Source: CBDCGS01 sp965216915
GTDB lineage: Bacteria > Pseudomonadota > Alphaproteobacteria > UBA828
NCBI GenBank assembly: GCA_965216915.1
Contig: CBDCGS010000006.1
Span: 1 to 51,031 of the forward strand
Direction of reading: 5' to 3'
Length of the DNA stretch: 51,031 bases
Positions 40,487-49,050 of the stretch are shown piece by piece. The notes under the pieces are model-generated. The model did not search any database. It was not told the origin of the DNA and worked only from the letters and a program-made list of their open reading frames with translations. Position 1 is the first letter of the stretch; every line of letters begins with the position of its first letter. Position numbers and translations under genes: made by a program.

Positions 40487-41101
40487 TCAGCGCACGAGCG
40501 CCAGCAGGTACTTTGCGTACTCGCTTGCGATGAGAGCTGCCGTGCCGCGATAACGCCACCAATGATCGACCTTAACGTGTTGTCGGAAAACCGGGTTTGC
40601 CAGAACCGTAGCACTTGGCATGGCTTCGCGGAACTCCATCATCGCGCGCGGCATATGGTAGCCGCTGGTCACCAGCCGAAGGCTCGCATAGCCATTTTCC
40701 GCCATCCAGGCGGCGGTTTCCTCGGCATTGCTCGCGGTGTCTTGGGCGCGATAGCCGAGCTCGATACAGCAGGCGGCGAGCGCTGGATCGACGTCGATCG
40801 CGGCGAGCTGCGCCATCTCAATGCCATCGGCGACGCCGGTCACGAAGAGCCGATCCGCGAGCCCCGCCTCGAGCAGGCGCACGCCCTCGGCGAGCCGGCC
40901 GGACCCGCCCGTCGGCACGACGATCGCATCCGTCCGTTGGGTCGGAGACGCCGCGCCTTCTTGAACCGCGCTGGCGAACCAAAGAAGCCCGCCGCTCCAA
41001 AGCACCGCAAGCAGCATGACGCAGCTCAGAAGGACACGCAGGGCGTCCCGCGCCGCCGATCGGCGCGCCGCGGAGGCGGACGGGCCGGCTGTTGCCGTCA
41101 C
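40487..41101 (-). CDS. YdcF/SanA-like (DUF218) membrane protein
   Basis: 204 residues starting with GTG in a GTGA overlap with the ftsX stop. One N-terminal transmembrane segment (LRVLLSCVMLLAVLWSGGLL), then the DUF218 Rossmann-like domain: TDAIVVPTGGSGRLAEGVRLLEAG, RLFVTGV, CIELGYRAQDTASNAEET and LRLVTSGYHMPRAMMEF. The family is linked to envelope integrity and possibly polysaccharide or peptidoglycan lipid turnover; the reaction is unproven. Its position after ftsEX and before plsC makes an envelope role likely. Confidence 0.87.
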   Translation of the reverse strand: MTATAGPSASAARRSAARDALRVLLSCVMLLAVLWSGGLLWFASAVQEGAASPTQRTDAIVVPTGGSGRLAEGVRLLEAGLADRLFVTGVADGIEMAQLAAIDVDPALAACCIELGYRAQDTASNAEETAAWMAENGYASLRLVTSGYHMPRAMMEFREAMPSATVLANPVFRQHVKVDHWWRYRGTAALIASEYAKYLLALVR

Positions 41102-41976
41102 GCTGCATCCAGCCGGTTGAGCGCGCGCCGCACGGTGTAGCGGGATGCCACGATCCCGATCGCCAGCGCGATCATCGGGATGGCGGCGACCACAGCGAGG
41201 ACGAACGGCTCCTCATCGAAGATCGCCAGGCTGGTCGCGTCGGTCATCCGGCCCGCGAGATAGAGTGCCCCGAGGGTTGCGCCCGCGAAGACGAACCCGA
41301 GCGCAGCACCATGCATGACGCGGGCACGGCTGTCGCGTGCAAGTGCGCGTGCCAAATCCCGTCGGCGGGCGCCGAGCAGGTGGAGGAGCTCGATCGATTC
41401 GTGATTGGCGGAGAGATTGCTCCGCGCGGCCAAGCTCGCAAAGGCCAGCACCGCCAAGCCCGAGAGGGCCAAGAGCACGATCACGATCGGCTGCACCGAC
41501 CGCTCGAACACGGAGGCGCGCGGCTTGGCGTCGCTGAGGGCGTGAACCGATGCACCCGGCACCGCGGCCATCCGCGATTTCAGCGTTTCGACGTCCACGC
41601 CGGTTCCCCCGCGTGCGCTGATGTCGATCAACATCGGAAGCGACATCGAGCGCAGGATTGCCGGGTCCTCGAACCACGGCGCGAGGAGCGCGCGGCTTTT
41701 CGCGGGACTGATCGGGGTGACGGCGGTCACGCCAGGTGTTTCCTGCAGCAAGGCGACAGCGCGCATGCGGATGGCGTCGGCGTCGGCCTCGTTCGACGGA
41801 ATGATCTGCACCGTGTAGCGCGCCTCGGCCGGCGCAACCGGTGGGTCGCGATGCAGGTGAATCAGGACGACCGTGGCGAGGCACGCGACATAGATGACAA
41901 TCGCAAGAACGAATGGTGAAAGCGCGCCCCGCCGGCTCGGTCGCGGCGAGATCGCGTCCGCGAGGAGGGGCGTCAT
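41098..41976 (-). CDS. ftsX: Cell division protein FtsX
   Basis: 292 residues from ATG 41974-41976, one base after the ftsE stop region. Four transmembrane segments, at about 22-42, 170-190, 215-240 and 260-280, flank a large periplasmic loop after the first and end with the FtsX/MacB-type permease domain (HESIELLHLLGARRRDLAR). FtsX with FtsE transduces ATP hydrolysis to activate murein hydrolases during division. The periplasmic loop is of normal size. Confidence 0.9.
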   Translation of the reverse strand: MTPLLADAISPRPSRRGALSPFVLAIVIYVACLATVVLIHLHRDPPVAPAEARYTVQIIPSNEADADAIRMRAVALLQETPGVTAVTPISPAKSRALLAPWFEDPAILRSMSLPMLIDISARGGTGVDVETLKSRMAAVPGASVHALSDAKPRASVFERSVQPIVIVLLALSGLAVLAFASLAARSNLSANHESIELLHLLGARRRDLARALARDSRARVMHGAALGFVFAGATLGALYLAGRMTDATSLAIFDEEPFVLAVVAAIPMIALAIGIVASRYTVRRALNRLDAA

Positions 41977-41977
41977 A

Positions 41978-42655
41978 TCAAACGGCCACTGCGTCACGCA
42001 TGTCGTCCACCATCGTACCACGCTCGATCGACACCGAACGGTGCTGCGGGTGTGCGATCAAATGTTGCCCGCGGGTTGCGATCAAGATGGTGGTTTCGAG
42101 ACGATGGAGCTCCTCCAAGAGCCGAACCAGTCGGCGAATCACCGCCGCATCGAGATTGATCATCGGCTCGTCTGCGAGCAGCAAGGGAGGGCGGGTGATC
42201 ACCGCGCGGGCGATTGCGACACATTGGCGCTCGCCGCTCGAGAGCGCCGATGCGGGCGCGCCTGGTCGGTCCTCGACGCCAACCCAGTCGAGCAGCTCGG
42301 CGGCGTGGTGATGGGCGTCCGCGCGCTTGGATCCGGTGATCAAGAGCGGCAGCGCAACGTTTTCCCGCGCCGACAGATGATCGATCAGGCGCGGCTGCTG
42401 AAACACGATTCCGATTCTTCGGCGGAGCTCGTCGCGGCGCGCCTGGCTAAGGGTCCGCGTATCCTCGCCGAACAATTCGATCTTTCCCTGAGTTGGACGC
42501 GCACCGAGCCACAGGAGGCGGAGCAGAGAGGTTTTCCCTGCGCCCGCGGGGCCGACCAACGAGCAGAACGCCCCAGGCTCGAGGACGAGGTTGATCCCAC
42601 GCAATGCCTCATGGCCATCCGCGTCGCGAAGGTGGACGTTTTCTAGCCGTATCAA
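41978..42655 (-). CDS. ftsE: Cell division ATP-binding protein FtsE
   Basis: 225 residues. Starts MIRLENVHLRD. Walker A is GPAGAGKTS. The signature is LSSGE instead of LSGGE, and Walker B is LLLADEPMINLD, where most FtsE proteins have ADEPTGNLD. The switch histidine region is ILIATRGQHLI, with Q and then H after ATRG rather than ATHD. These changes suggest lowered ATPase activity, as in a subset of alphaproteobacterial FtsE. It precedes ftsX by one base and is divergent from the zinc-ribbon gene with 123 bases between. Confidence 0.9.
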   Translation of the reverse strand: MIRLENVHLRDADGHEALRGINLVLEPGAFCSLVGPAGAGKTSLLRLLWLGARPTQGKIELFGEDTRTLSQARRDELRRRIGIVFQQPRLIDHLSARENVALPLLITGSKRADAHHHAAELLDWVGVEDRPGAPASALSSGERQCVAIARAVITRPPLLLADEPMINLDAAVIRRLVRLLEELHRLETTILIATRGQHLIAHPQHRSVSIERGTMVDDMRDAVAV

Positions 42656-42778
42656 ACTGTCTTGCGTCAGTGGTCGCTCCCGCCTTGCCCCTTCACACTA
42701 CTGAAGGTTCGCAAAAGATTGTAATGTGCCGGGTCTTCGCTTCCTACGTCGAGTGCGCGGCGCGCAATCGTTCGACAC

Positions 42779-43438
42779 ATGATCATCAGCTGTCCGTCTT
42801 GTGCGACCCGCTACCTGGTTGACCCTGCGGCTCTCGGGGAGGGTCGCACCGTGCGCTGCGCGCGGTGTAGCGCGACTTGGCATCAAGACCCCCCGCAAGA
42901 CATGCCGAAGCAGGTCGACGCGGCGGCACCGCCCGATGATCCGCCGCCCATCCCGCCCGGTTCGAACTTGCCGGCGCTGATCGAGCGCCGGCGCCGCGCA
43001 AATCGGCTCGGCTGGGTTGCGCTCGCCGCGGCCGTCGCGGTGATCATCGTCGGCGTCGCGGTCGCACGCAACGAGATCGTGAGCGTGTGGCCGCCGGCGG
43101 TGCGGCTTTACGACGCCGTGGGCCTCGAGCTCGATCGTCAGGCAACGGCGGCGCTGACGTTTCGCAATGTCGCCTCTCGGCGCATCGTCGAAGATGGCGT
43201 GTCCGTGCTGGTCGTTCGCGGCGAGATCGCGAACGAGGGCGACGAGCCGCACGAGGTGCCCGCGATCCGCATCGGCCTCGAGGACGCGAACGACAAGGAG
43301 GTCCACCACTGGACCGTGGTGACCGAGCTGCTCGAGCTCGCTGCCGGCGCGATCACCGCCTTCGAGACACGGCTCGAGAGCCCACCCGAAGGTGTGATGA
43401 ATGTGTCGGTGGATTTTTCCCACGAGGGACCTGGCTAA
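42779..43438 (+). CDS. MJ0042-type zinc-ribbon, DUF3426-like membrane protein
   Basis: 219 residues. N-terminal zinc ribbon C5-x2-C8 and C27-x2-C30 with the family text IISCPSCATRYLV. A proline-rich linker is followed by a single transmembrane segment (about 79-100, LGWVALAAAVAVIIVGVAVA), then a beta-sandwich domain (NVASRRIVEDGVSVLVVRGEI... NEGDEPHEVPAIRI) like DUF3426. It sits divergent from ftsE. Function is unknown; the zinc ribbon should be cytoplasmic and the beta domain periplasmic. Confidence 0.88.
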   Translation: MIISCPSCATRYLVDPAALGEGRTVRCARCSATWHQDPPQDMPKQVDAAAPPDDPPPIPPGSNLPALIERRRRANRLGWVALAAAVAVIIVGVAVARNEIVSVWPPAVRLYDAVGLELDRQATAALTFRNVASRRIVEDGVSVLVVRGEIANEGDEPHEVPAIRIGLEDANDKEVHHWTVVTELLELAAGAITAFETRLESPPEGVMNVSVDFSHEGPG

Positions 43439-43452
43439 GCGGAGGGAGGAAG

Positions 43453-43833
43453 GTGGCGCGGATTCTGGTCGCAGAGGACGAACCGCCGGTGCGCGAGTTC
43501 GTTTCGCGCGCGCTGGAATCGCACGGCCATGATGTCGATGCCGTGGGAGACGGCGCGCAGGCGCTGACCGCACTCGAAAATAATGCCTATGACCTCGTGC
43601 TCTCGGACATCGCGATGCCGGTGATGGATGGCATCGCCCTTGCGCTCCGCGTGACCCGCGACTGGCCCGACCTCCCGGTGGTGCTGATGACCGGATATGC
43701 CGACCAGCGGGCCCGCGCCCACAATCTCGACGCATTGGTGCACGATGTGGTGTCGAAACCATTTACGCTTGAAGAGATCTGTGCGGTGGTCGAAACGACT
43801 CTCAATACATCCGGTGCATCCAGCACCACATAA
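43453..43833 (+). CDS. cpdR: CpdR-like response regulator
   Basis: 126 residues, GTG start with GGAGGGAGGAAG directly upstream. Single receiver domain without output: acidic pocket E8/D9, phospho-acceptor D52, T80 and K102. The sequence after it (MTGYADQRARAHNLDAL, VHDVVSKPFTLEEI) is strikingly CpdR-like. In Caulobacter the unphosphorylated CpdR directs ClpXP to the pole and drives degradation of CtrA and other regulators. The gene follows the zinc-ribbon gene by 14 bases and is convergent with lysA. Symbol is by similarity to the known family. Confidence 0.87.
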   Translation: MARILVAEDEPPVREFVSRALESHGHDVDAVGDGAQALTALENNAYDLVLSDIAMPVMDGIALALRVTRDWPDLPVVLMTGYADQRARAHNLDALVHDVVSKPFTLEEICAVVETTLNTSGASSTT

Positions 43834-43842
43834 GACGCGGTC

Positions 43843-45123
43843 TCACGATTCGGACAGCCATTCCGGAAGCTGATCGCGGGCGAGCAGCGCCTCATAGGTC
43901 TGGCGCGGCCGAATCACTGCGAACGCATCGCCACGCACCATAACCTCGGCGGGCAGCAAGCGGCTGTTGTAGGTCGACGCCATCACCGAGCCGTAGGCGC
44001 CGACATCGCGGAGCGCCAGGAGGTCGCCAGCGTGGAGCCGCGGCAATGCGCAATTCCGCGCCAGAACGTCGCCGCTCTCGCAGATCGGTCCCGCGAGGTC
44101 GAGCACCTCTCGCGGCGCGTCGTCGGCCGGCGCGGTCACGCATTGAACCTGATGCACCGCGCCATACATCGCCGGGCGGATCAGATCGTTCATCGCCGCA
44201 TCGACAATGGCGTAGGTGCGCCCGCCTGCGCTCTTGACGGCGATGACGCGGGTCAACAGCACCCCGGCCGGCCCGATCAGCGCGCGGCCGGGCTCGAGCA
44301 GCACCGTCACGCCCAAGCGCTCGCGCACCTGCTCGACCAGGGTGCCATAGGCTGCGGCAGTCGGCGGCGCTTCGTCGGTATAGCGAATGCCGAGCCCGCC
44401 GCCGAGGTCGAGGCGGTCGACGGAATGTCCCGCGCCCCGCAGCGCCTCGACGAGCGCCGCGACGCGCTCGAACGCCGCCTCAAAAGGCGCGAGGCTGGTC
44501 AGCTGAGAGCCGATGTGAATGGCGATCCCGACCGGCGTGATCCCCTCGCGCGCGACGGCTTCGGCGAAGAGGGCGGGCGCCTTGTCGATATCGATCCCGA
44601 ACTTGTCGCCGCGTCGCCCGGTCGCGATCTTGTCGTGCGTCTCTGCATCGACGTCCGGGTTGACGCGAAGCGCGACCGGCGCCCGCGTGCCTCGCGACAG
44701 GGCGACCGCGTCGGCGAGCGAGAGCTCGGCGGCCGATTCGACGTTGAGCTGACCGATGCCGACCGAGAGCGCGTGGTCGATTTCCTCGCGCGTCTTGCCG
44801 ACGCCTGCGAACACCGTGCGATCGGGCGCGATGCCGGCGGCCATCGCGCGCCGCAGCTCACCGCCCGACACCACATCCCCGCCCGCACCGAGGCGGGCGA
44901 GGGTGCGGATCACGGCGAGGGTGTCGTTGGCCTTGATCGAATAGCGGATCTCGGCGCTCGGCGCTGCGCTCTGCAGCGCCTCGTAGCGCGCCACCAGAGC
45001 ACCGCTCGCGTAGCAATAAGCCGGCGTGCCCACGGCATGCGCGATCTCGGCGAGCGACACGCCCTCGGCGTGCAGGGTAGGCGCGCCGCGCGCGTCGGCG
45101 CGGTATTCGAATGCGTTGAGCAA
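43843..45123 (-). CDS. lysA: Diaminopimelate decarboxylase
   Basis: 426 residues from a TTG start at 45121-45123 (no ATG or GTG in the right place; LNAFEYR is the family N-terminus). Fold type III PLP enzyme: K64 (RYSIKAN) binds PLP, HIGSQ is followed by the GGGLG phosphate loop, and CESGD carries the catalytic cysteine. It decarboxylates meso-diaminopimelate to lysine. It follows the small lipoprotein gene, in the standard argH - lptM-like - lysA order. Confidence 0.93.
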   Translation of the reverse strand: MLNAFEYRADARGAPTLHAEGVSLAEIAHAVGTPAYCYASGALVARYEALQSAAPSAEIRYSIKANDTLAVIRTLARLGAGGDVVSGGELRRAMAAGIAPDRTVFAGVGKTREEIDHALSVGIGQLNVESAAELSLADAVALSRGTRAPVALRVNPDVDAETHDKIATGRRGDKFGIDIDKAPALFAEAVAREGITPVGIAIHIGSQLTSLAPFEAAFERVAALVEALRGAGHSVDRLDLGGGLGIRYTDEAPPTAAAYGTLVEQVRERLGVTVLLEPGRALIGPAGVLLTRVIAVKSAGGRTYAIVDAAMNDLIRPAMYGAVHQVQCVTAPADDAPREVLDLAGPICESGDVLARNCALPRLHAGDLLALRDVGAYGSVMASTYNSRLLPAEVMVRGDAFAVIRPRQTYEALLARDQLPEWLSES

Positions 45124-45139
45124 GGGACGTCTCGGGATC

Positions 45140-45274
45140 CTAGCTGTCGGGCTCGGTGCTTTCCTCGGCCGCGGGCGGCGGCTGCAGAGCGCCCTTCTTG
45201 CCGCAATTGGCCAACGCGACGACCAGGCCAAGACCGGCCAGGATGGTCAGCAGCAGGCTGAACTTACGGATCAT
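45140..45274 (-). CDS. LptM-like (YifL) small lipoprotein
   Basis: 44 residues, MIRKFSLLLTILAGLGLVVA and then LANCGKKGALQ, followed by a proline- and glutamate-rich tail. The Cys24-Gly-Lys-Lys-Gly motif directly after the hydrophobic segment, and the place between argH and lysA, match the LptM/YifL lipoprotein family, which assists LptD maturation in E. coli. The lipobox has asparagine at -1 instead of G, A or S. The ATG stands 21 bases after the argH stop. I give no symbol because the alphaproteobacterial member is assigned by position and motif only. Confidence 0.8.
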   Translation of the reverse strand: MIRKFSLLLTILAGLGLVVALANCGKKGALQPPPAAEESTEPDS

Positions 45275-45295
45275 GGCGACCGATCCCTCATGTGA

Positions 45296-46720
45296 TCAGA
45301 GAAAGCGCTCGCGTGCGCGTGCGATTTGCGCGCGCACTTGGTCGGGCGCCGTTCCGCCGTAGCTCCGGCGCCGCTGCACCGCGGTCGCGGGATCGAGCAG
45401 CTCGAACACCTCGTCCGTGATTCGTGGCTCGATCGCTTGCATATCGGCAAGAGCGAGCGCCTGCAAGGGGCAGTCGCGCTGCTCCGCGAGCGCAACGAGG
45501 CGACCGGTCACGTCATGCGCCTCGCGGAACGGCAACGCAAGCGCCTGCACCAGCCAATCCGCAAGGTCGGTCGCGGTCGAATAGCCGGCGCGGGCCGCCT
45601 CCGCCATCCGTGCGCGGTGCACCGTCATGTCGCGCACCATGCCTTCGCTGGCGCCGAGCCCGAGTGCGATCGTGTCGAACGCGTCGAACAGGGGCTCCTT
45701 GTCTTCCTGCATGTCCTTCGAATAGGTCAGCGCGAGGCCCTTCAGCATCGTCAGCTCTGCGACGAGCGCACCGATCACGCGTCCCGCCTTGCCGCGCACC
45801 AACTCCGCCGCATCGGGGTTGCGCTTCTGCGGCATGATCGAGCTTCCGGTCGAGAAGCGGTCGGAAAGCGTCACGAAGCCAAATTGTGCGCTGGACCAAA
45901 TGACGAGCTCCTCGGCGAGGCGCGACAGGTGCGTTGCGATCAGCGCGACGGCGGCGAGAGCCTCGATCACGAAATCACGGTCGGACACCGCGTCGAGCGA
46001 GTTGGCCGCCGGCCGCTCGAAGCCGAGCGCTGCGGCCGTCTGCTCCCGGTCGATCGGGAAGGATGTGCCGGCGAGCGCCGCGGCGCCAAGCGGCGATTCG
46101 TTCAAGCGCGCGCGGCAATCGGCAATGCGGCCGCGGTCACGCCCGAGCATCTCGACGAAGGCGAGCAGGTGATGGCCGAGCGTCACCGGCTGGGCGACCT
46201 GCAGGTGAGTGAAGCCGGGCATCACCGCGTCCGCATGCTCCTCGGCGCGATCGATCAGCGCGGCCTGGAGGGCTTGGCAGGCGCCGTCGGTCGCATCCAG
46301 CGCGTTCCGCACCCAAAGGCGAAGGTCCGTCGCGACCTGGTCGTTCCGCGAGCGCGCGGTGTGGAGCCGGCCGGCCGGCCGGCCGATGAGCGCCTTGAGG
46401 CGCGCTTCGACATTCATGTGGATGTCCTCGAGCGCGCGGTCGAACGGGAAGTCCCCGGCCTCGATCTCGCCCCTGATCCGGTCGAGGCCGTCCAGGATCG
46501 CCGTGGCGTCATCGTCGGAGATGATGCCGCACGTGGCGAGCATTTGGGCGTGTGCCTTCGAGCCCTCGATGTCCTCGGCGTAGAGCCGGCGGTCGAAGTC
46601 GATCGAGGCGTTGATCGCCTGCATGATGTCGTCGGCGCCCCCGGCGAAGCGTCCGCCCCACATCGGGTTGGCGGTCGACCTCGTCGACGGCTCGGGCTTT
46701 GTGTCGCGTTTCCTGGCCAT
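45296..46720 (-). CDS. argH: Argininosuccinate lyase
   Basis: 474 residues. WGGRFAGGADDIM at the start, the TARSRNDQVATDLRLW and GFTHLQVAQPV blocks, and the signature GSSIMPQKRNPD with the catalytic serine in its flexible loop. It splits argininosuccinate into arginine and fumarate. ATG 46720 gives the family N-terminus with a short variable leader; an upstream ATG at 46747 is also in frame. It is divergent from the beta-propeller gene and heads argH - lipoprotein - lysA. Confidence 0.94.
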   Translation of the reverse strand: MARKRDTKPEPSTRSTANPMWGGRFAGGADDIMQAINASIDFDRRLYAEDIEGSKAHAQMLATCGIISDDDATAILDGLDRIRGEIEAGDFPFDRALEDIHMNVEARLKALIGRPAGRLHTARSRNDQVATDLRLWVRNALDATDGACQALQAALIDRAEEHADAVMPGFTHLQVAQPVTLGHHLLAFVEMLGRDRGRIADCRARLNESPLGAAALAGTSFPIDREQTAAALGFERPAANSLDAVSDRDFVIEALAAVALIATHLSRLAEELVIWSSAQFGFVTLSDRFSTGSSIMPQKRNPDAAELVRGKAGRVIGALVAELTMLKGLALTYSKDMQEDKEPLFDAFDTIALGLGASEGMVRDMTVHRARMAEAARAGYSTATDLADWLVQALALPFREAHDVTGRLVALAEQRDCPLQALALADMQAIEPRITDEVFELLDPATAVQRRRSYGGTAPDQVRAQIARARERFL

Positions 46721-46777
46721 GGCGGCGCCATCATCTCCCGTTTGCAACGGCGATCAAGGATTTACCGCCGAGCTCGA

Positions 46778-46806
46778 TTGACCGGCTGAGGCGCGGTTTC
46801 TATGCT
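46778..46806 (+). promoter_or_regulatory. Sigma70-like promoter for the beta-propeller gene
   Basis: TTGACC (46778-46783) and TATGCT (46801-46806) with a 17-base spacer, in the argH/beta-propeller divergent region. The transcript would start near 46813 and have about a 50-base leader with GGGGGA before ATG 46865. Confidence 0.45.
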
Positions 46807-46864
46807 GCCCGGCAGGATCGCCTCGCACGACATGCGTGCGAGCGACGTCGACAGGGGGACCCAC

Positions 46865-48019
46865 ATGCTCAAGACCGCCTTCGCCGCGATCGGCGCCGCC
46901 GCTGCCATCACGATTTCCTTGCCGAGCGCCCAGGCGCTCGATGACCTCTCCAACTATGTGTTCGTGCCCAACCGCGCGTCCGCCGACGTCGCGATCATCG
47001 ACACCCGAACCAACGAGGTCGTCACGCGTGTCGCCGTGGGTGCCGTGCCCCATCAGGTGGCCGTGAGCGACACCGAGATGAAGATGGCCGCGAGCAACAC
47101 GGGCGATAACACCGTTTCCCTGATCGATCTCACGACACTCGAGCCAATCAAGACCGTCACGCTCGGCCATGAGCCCGAGCACATGGAGCTTAGTCCGGGC
47201 GGCGACCTGTTGGCCGTCGGCAATATCGGCGAGGGGTCGGTCTCGCTGGTCTCGCTAACGGAAGAGCGTGAGCTAAGCCGCATCGCGGGCCTTCACGAGC
47301 CGCACAACATGACGTTTAGCCCCGACGGCCGCATGATTTATGTCGGCAATCTCGGCGCGAGCTTCGTGAGCACCATCGATGTCGCGGCCGCGAAGGTGAC
47401 GGACGAGATCGTGATTGGCCCCGACAAGGCCATCGCGTCACGGGCTGCCGACGAGGCCTACCAAGGCATCATCAACGTGACGCGCACGCCGGACGGCAGG
47501 CTCGGCTTCGCGGCCTATGGCGAGGGTGACCGCATGGCCGTGCTCGACCTGCGCACCGGCGAGACCATCAAGACGCTCGCGCTTGGCGACACGCCGTGGC
47601 GTGCGTTCGTCACCGCCGATGGCCGCCACGTCATCGTGCCGAACAATGGCGACGAGACGATCTCGATCGTCTCCACGGCGACGCTCGAGGAGGTGGCGCG
47701 TCTGCCGGGCGCCGCCGACATGACCGGCGTCAACACGGGTTGGTTCGAAACGCTCGCGTTCGTCATCAGCCGCGGTGACGACAAGGCCATCGTCATCGAC
47801 CTGACGACGATGACGCGGGTCGGCGAGATCGCCCTGCCGAGCGAGCCGGAGACCGGTGTCACCACACCCGACGGCAAGAGCCTCTATGTGGCGCTCAGCG
47901 GCAGCAACAAGGTCGCGGTGATCGACATTCCCTCGCAGACCCTCACCACCATGATCGACGGTGTCGGCGAGGAGCCGTGGGGCGCCCGTATGGTGGGTGC
48001 GGTCAACTACTGCCACTAG
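46865..48019 (+). CDS. Secreted YVTN/YncE-type beta-propeller protein
   Basis: 384 residues. Signal peptide 1-24 (AFAAIGAAAAITISLPSAQA). It then has about seven 40-45-residue blades carrying YVTN-type motifs (NYVFVPNRASADVAIIDTRTNEV, MIYVGNLGASFVSTIDVAA, RHVIVPNNGDETISIVSTATLEE, SLYVALSGSNKVAVIDI). It probably folds as a seven-blade propeller in the periplasm; there is no catalytic or haem motif, so it is likely a binding protein. The final NYCH contains one cysteine. A GTG inside its last codons starts the next gene. Confidence 0.87.
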   Translation: MLKTAFAAIGAAAAITISLPSAQALDDLSNYVFVPNRASADVAIIDTRTNEVVTRVAVGAVPHQVAVSDTEMKMAASNTGDNTVSLIDLTTLEPIKTVTLGHEPEHMELSPGGDLLAVGNIGEGSVSLVSLTEERELSRIAGLHEPHNMTFSPDGRMIYVGNLGASFVSTIDVAAAKVTDEIVIGPDKAIASRAADEAYQGIINVTRTPDGRLGFAAYGEGDRMAVLDLRTGETIKTLALGDTPWRAFVTADGRHVIVPNNGDETISIVSTATLEEVARLPGAADMTGVNTGWFETLAFVISRGDDKAIVIDLTTMTRVGEIALPSEPETGVTTPDGKSLYVALSGSNKVAVIDIPSQTLTTMIDGVGEEPWGARMVGAVNYCH

Positions 48020-48888
48020 TCCCGAGGACATCGCGGCGGCGTCTGCCGGCACGGGCGTCGATCGCGGTCGGGCTCGCCGCCGCGTTGGTCTGCGGATCGG
48101 GCGGGATCGCCTCTGCCGCACCGCCGCTCGAGAGATTCCTTGGTGCGGCCGCGCAGTATGTGGCGATCTCCGACGAGGCTCGGGCGGCGATTGTCGATTC
48201 GTGCGGGCCGAGCGACCTCGCGTGCGCCGCGGCGGTGATCGCGGCGCACATCGGGCCGCCCGCGCGCCTCGATTTGGTCAGACACCCGAATACTGACGAG
48301 ATTCGGCGCGTCACCTCGCGTCCTTCCGTGTCCCATGTGGGGCGGGAGGCGAGCGGCGCGCTTCGCGTCGCGCTCGACCGCTTCGGTCGCAAGGCCGAGC
48401 GCGAACTTCTCGGGGCCGTGACCGGCCAATCGGCGGGCGCGGTTGATCGCCTGATCATCGATCTGCGGGCCAACAAGGGGGGCGATTTCGATCGCATGCG
48501 CCGGGTTGCCGCGCTGTTCATGGGGCCGCGTGCCGGCGTGCTCCGCCTCACCGATCGCGCCGGTGTGCGCGCGGTTGCGACACCGGCACCGCTCGGGCGG
48601 ATCGATGTCGCGGAGCTGGAAGTCTGGGTCGGTGGGCAAACCGAGAGTAGCGCCGAGATTCTCGCCGCTCTGCTCCGTCGCCATGCCGGCGCGCAAATCC
48701 GCGGCGGTCGAACGCGCGGGAAGGACTATCTCATGCGCGTGATTCCGGTGGATCACGACTGGCGGCTCCTCATACCGGCGGAACGTATCGAGGTGCCCGG
48801 CGAATCGATATCGGGCGGCCTCATGCCCGATATCATTGACGTTGCGCTCTCCGGCGAGACCCCCAGGCGCGCGATCGCAGAGGAGTGA
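47977..48888 (+). CDS. S41-family (tail-specific-type) serine protease without PDZ
   Basis: 303 residues from GTG 47977, which overlaps the propeller gene by 43 bases; AGGAG lies just upstream and the start gives a signal peptide (RRRLPARASIAVGLAAALVCGSGGIASA). The S41 core is visible: LIIDLRANKGGDFDRM (usual LILDLRGNGGG), then S224 in GGQTESSAEILAALL and K249 in GGRTRGK. The 25-residue S-K spacing equals that of E. coli Tsp (S430, K455), so the Ser-Lys dyad seems intact. The PDZ domain typical of the family is missing, so substrate delivery must differ. Probably periplasmic. Confidence 0.78.
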   Translation: MGRPYGGCGQLLPLVPRTSRRRLPARASIAVGLAAALVCGSGGIASAAPPLERFLGAAAQYVAISDEARAAIVDSCGPSDLACAAAVIAAHIGPPARLDLVRHPNTDEIRRVTSRPSVSHVGREASGALRVALDRFGRKAERELLGAVTGQSAGAVDRLIIDLRANKGGDFDRMRRVAALFMGPRAGVLRLTDRAGVRAVATPAPLGRIDVAELEVWVGGQTESSAEILAALLRRHAGAQIRGGRTRGKDYLMRVIPVDHDWRLLIPAERIEVPGESISGGLMPDIIDVALSGETPRRAIAEE

Positions 48889-48901
48889 CACTGCGATTTC
48901 C

Positions 48902-48989
48902 TAGAGCATTTCGCGCTCGCCTACGCTCACGCGAATGCTCTATCTGGTTGAATTGACGCAAATGCGTCGTCGCAGGTGATTCCACCTGC
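48902..48989. repeat. Cluster of three palindromes in the intergenic region
   Basis: First TAGAGCATT (48902-48910) with AATGCTCTA (48934-48942), nine pairs plus an inner CGCG match. Second GACGCA/TGCGTC (48955-48968). Third GCAGGTG/CACCTGC (48972-48989) around ATTC. The ordered set resembles an interspersed palindromic (REP-like) element of the kind seen in alphaproteobacterial genomes. Confidence 0.55.
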
Positions 48990-49050
48990 TCGGGATTTGC
49001 TCTTGGCGCGCACGCGCCGTGGTGCTGTTCTGGCGACCGCAGGCCTCGAC

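Noticed and set aside
45326..46789. 487-codon open frame on the plus strand opposite argH
   Set aside because: It mirrors argH codon structure, shows R/V/G-rich antisense composition and no family motif; argH itself is certain.
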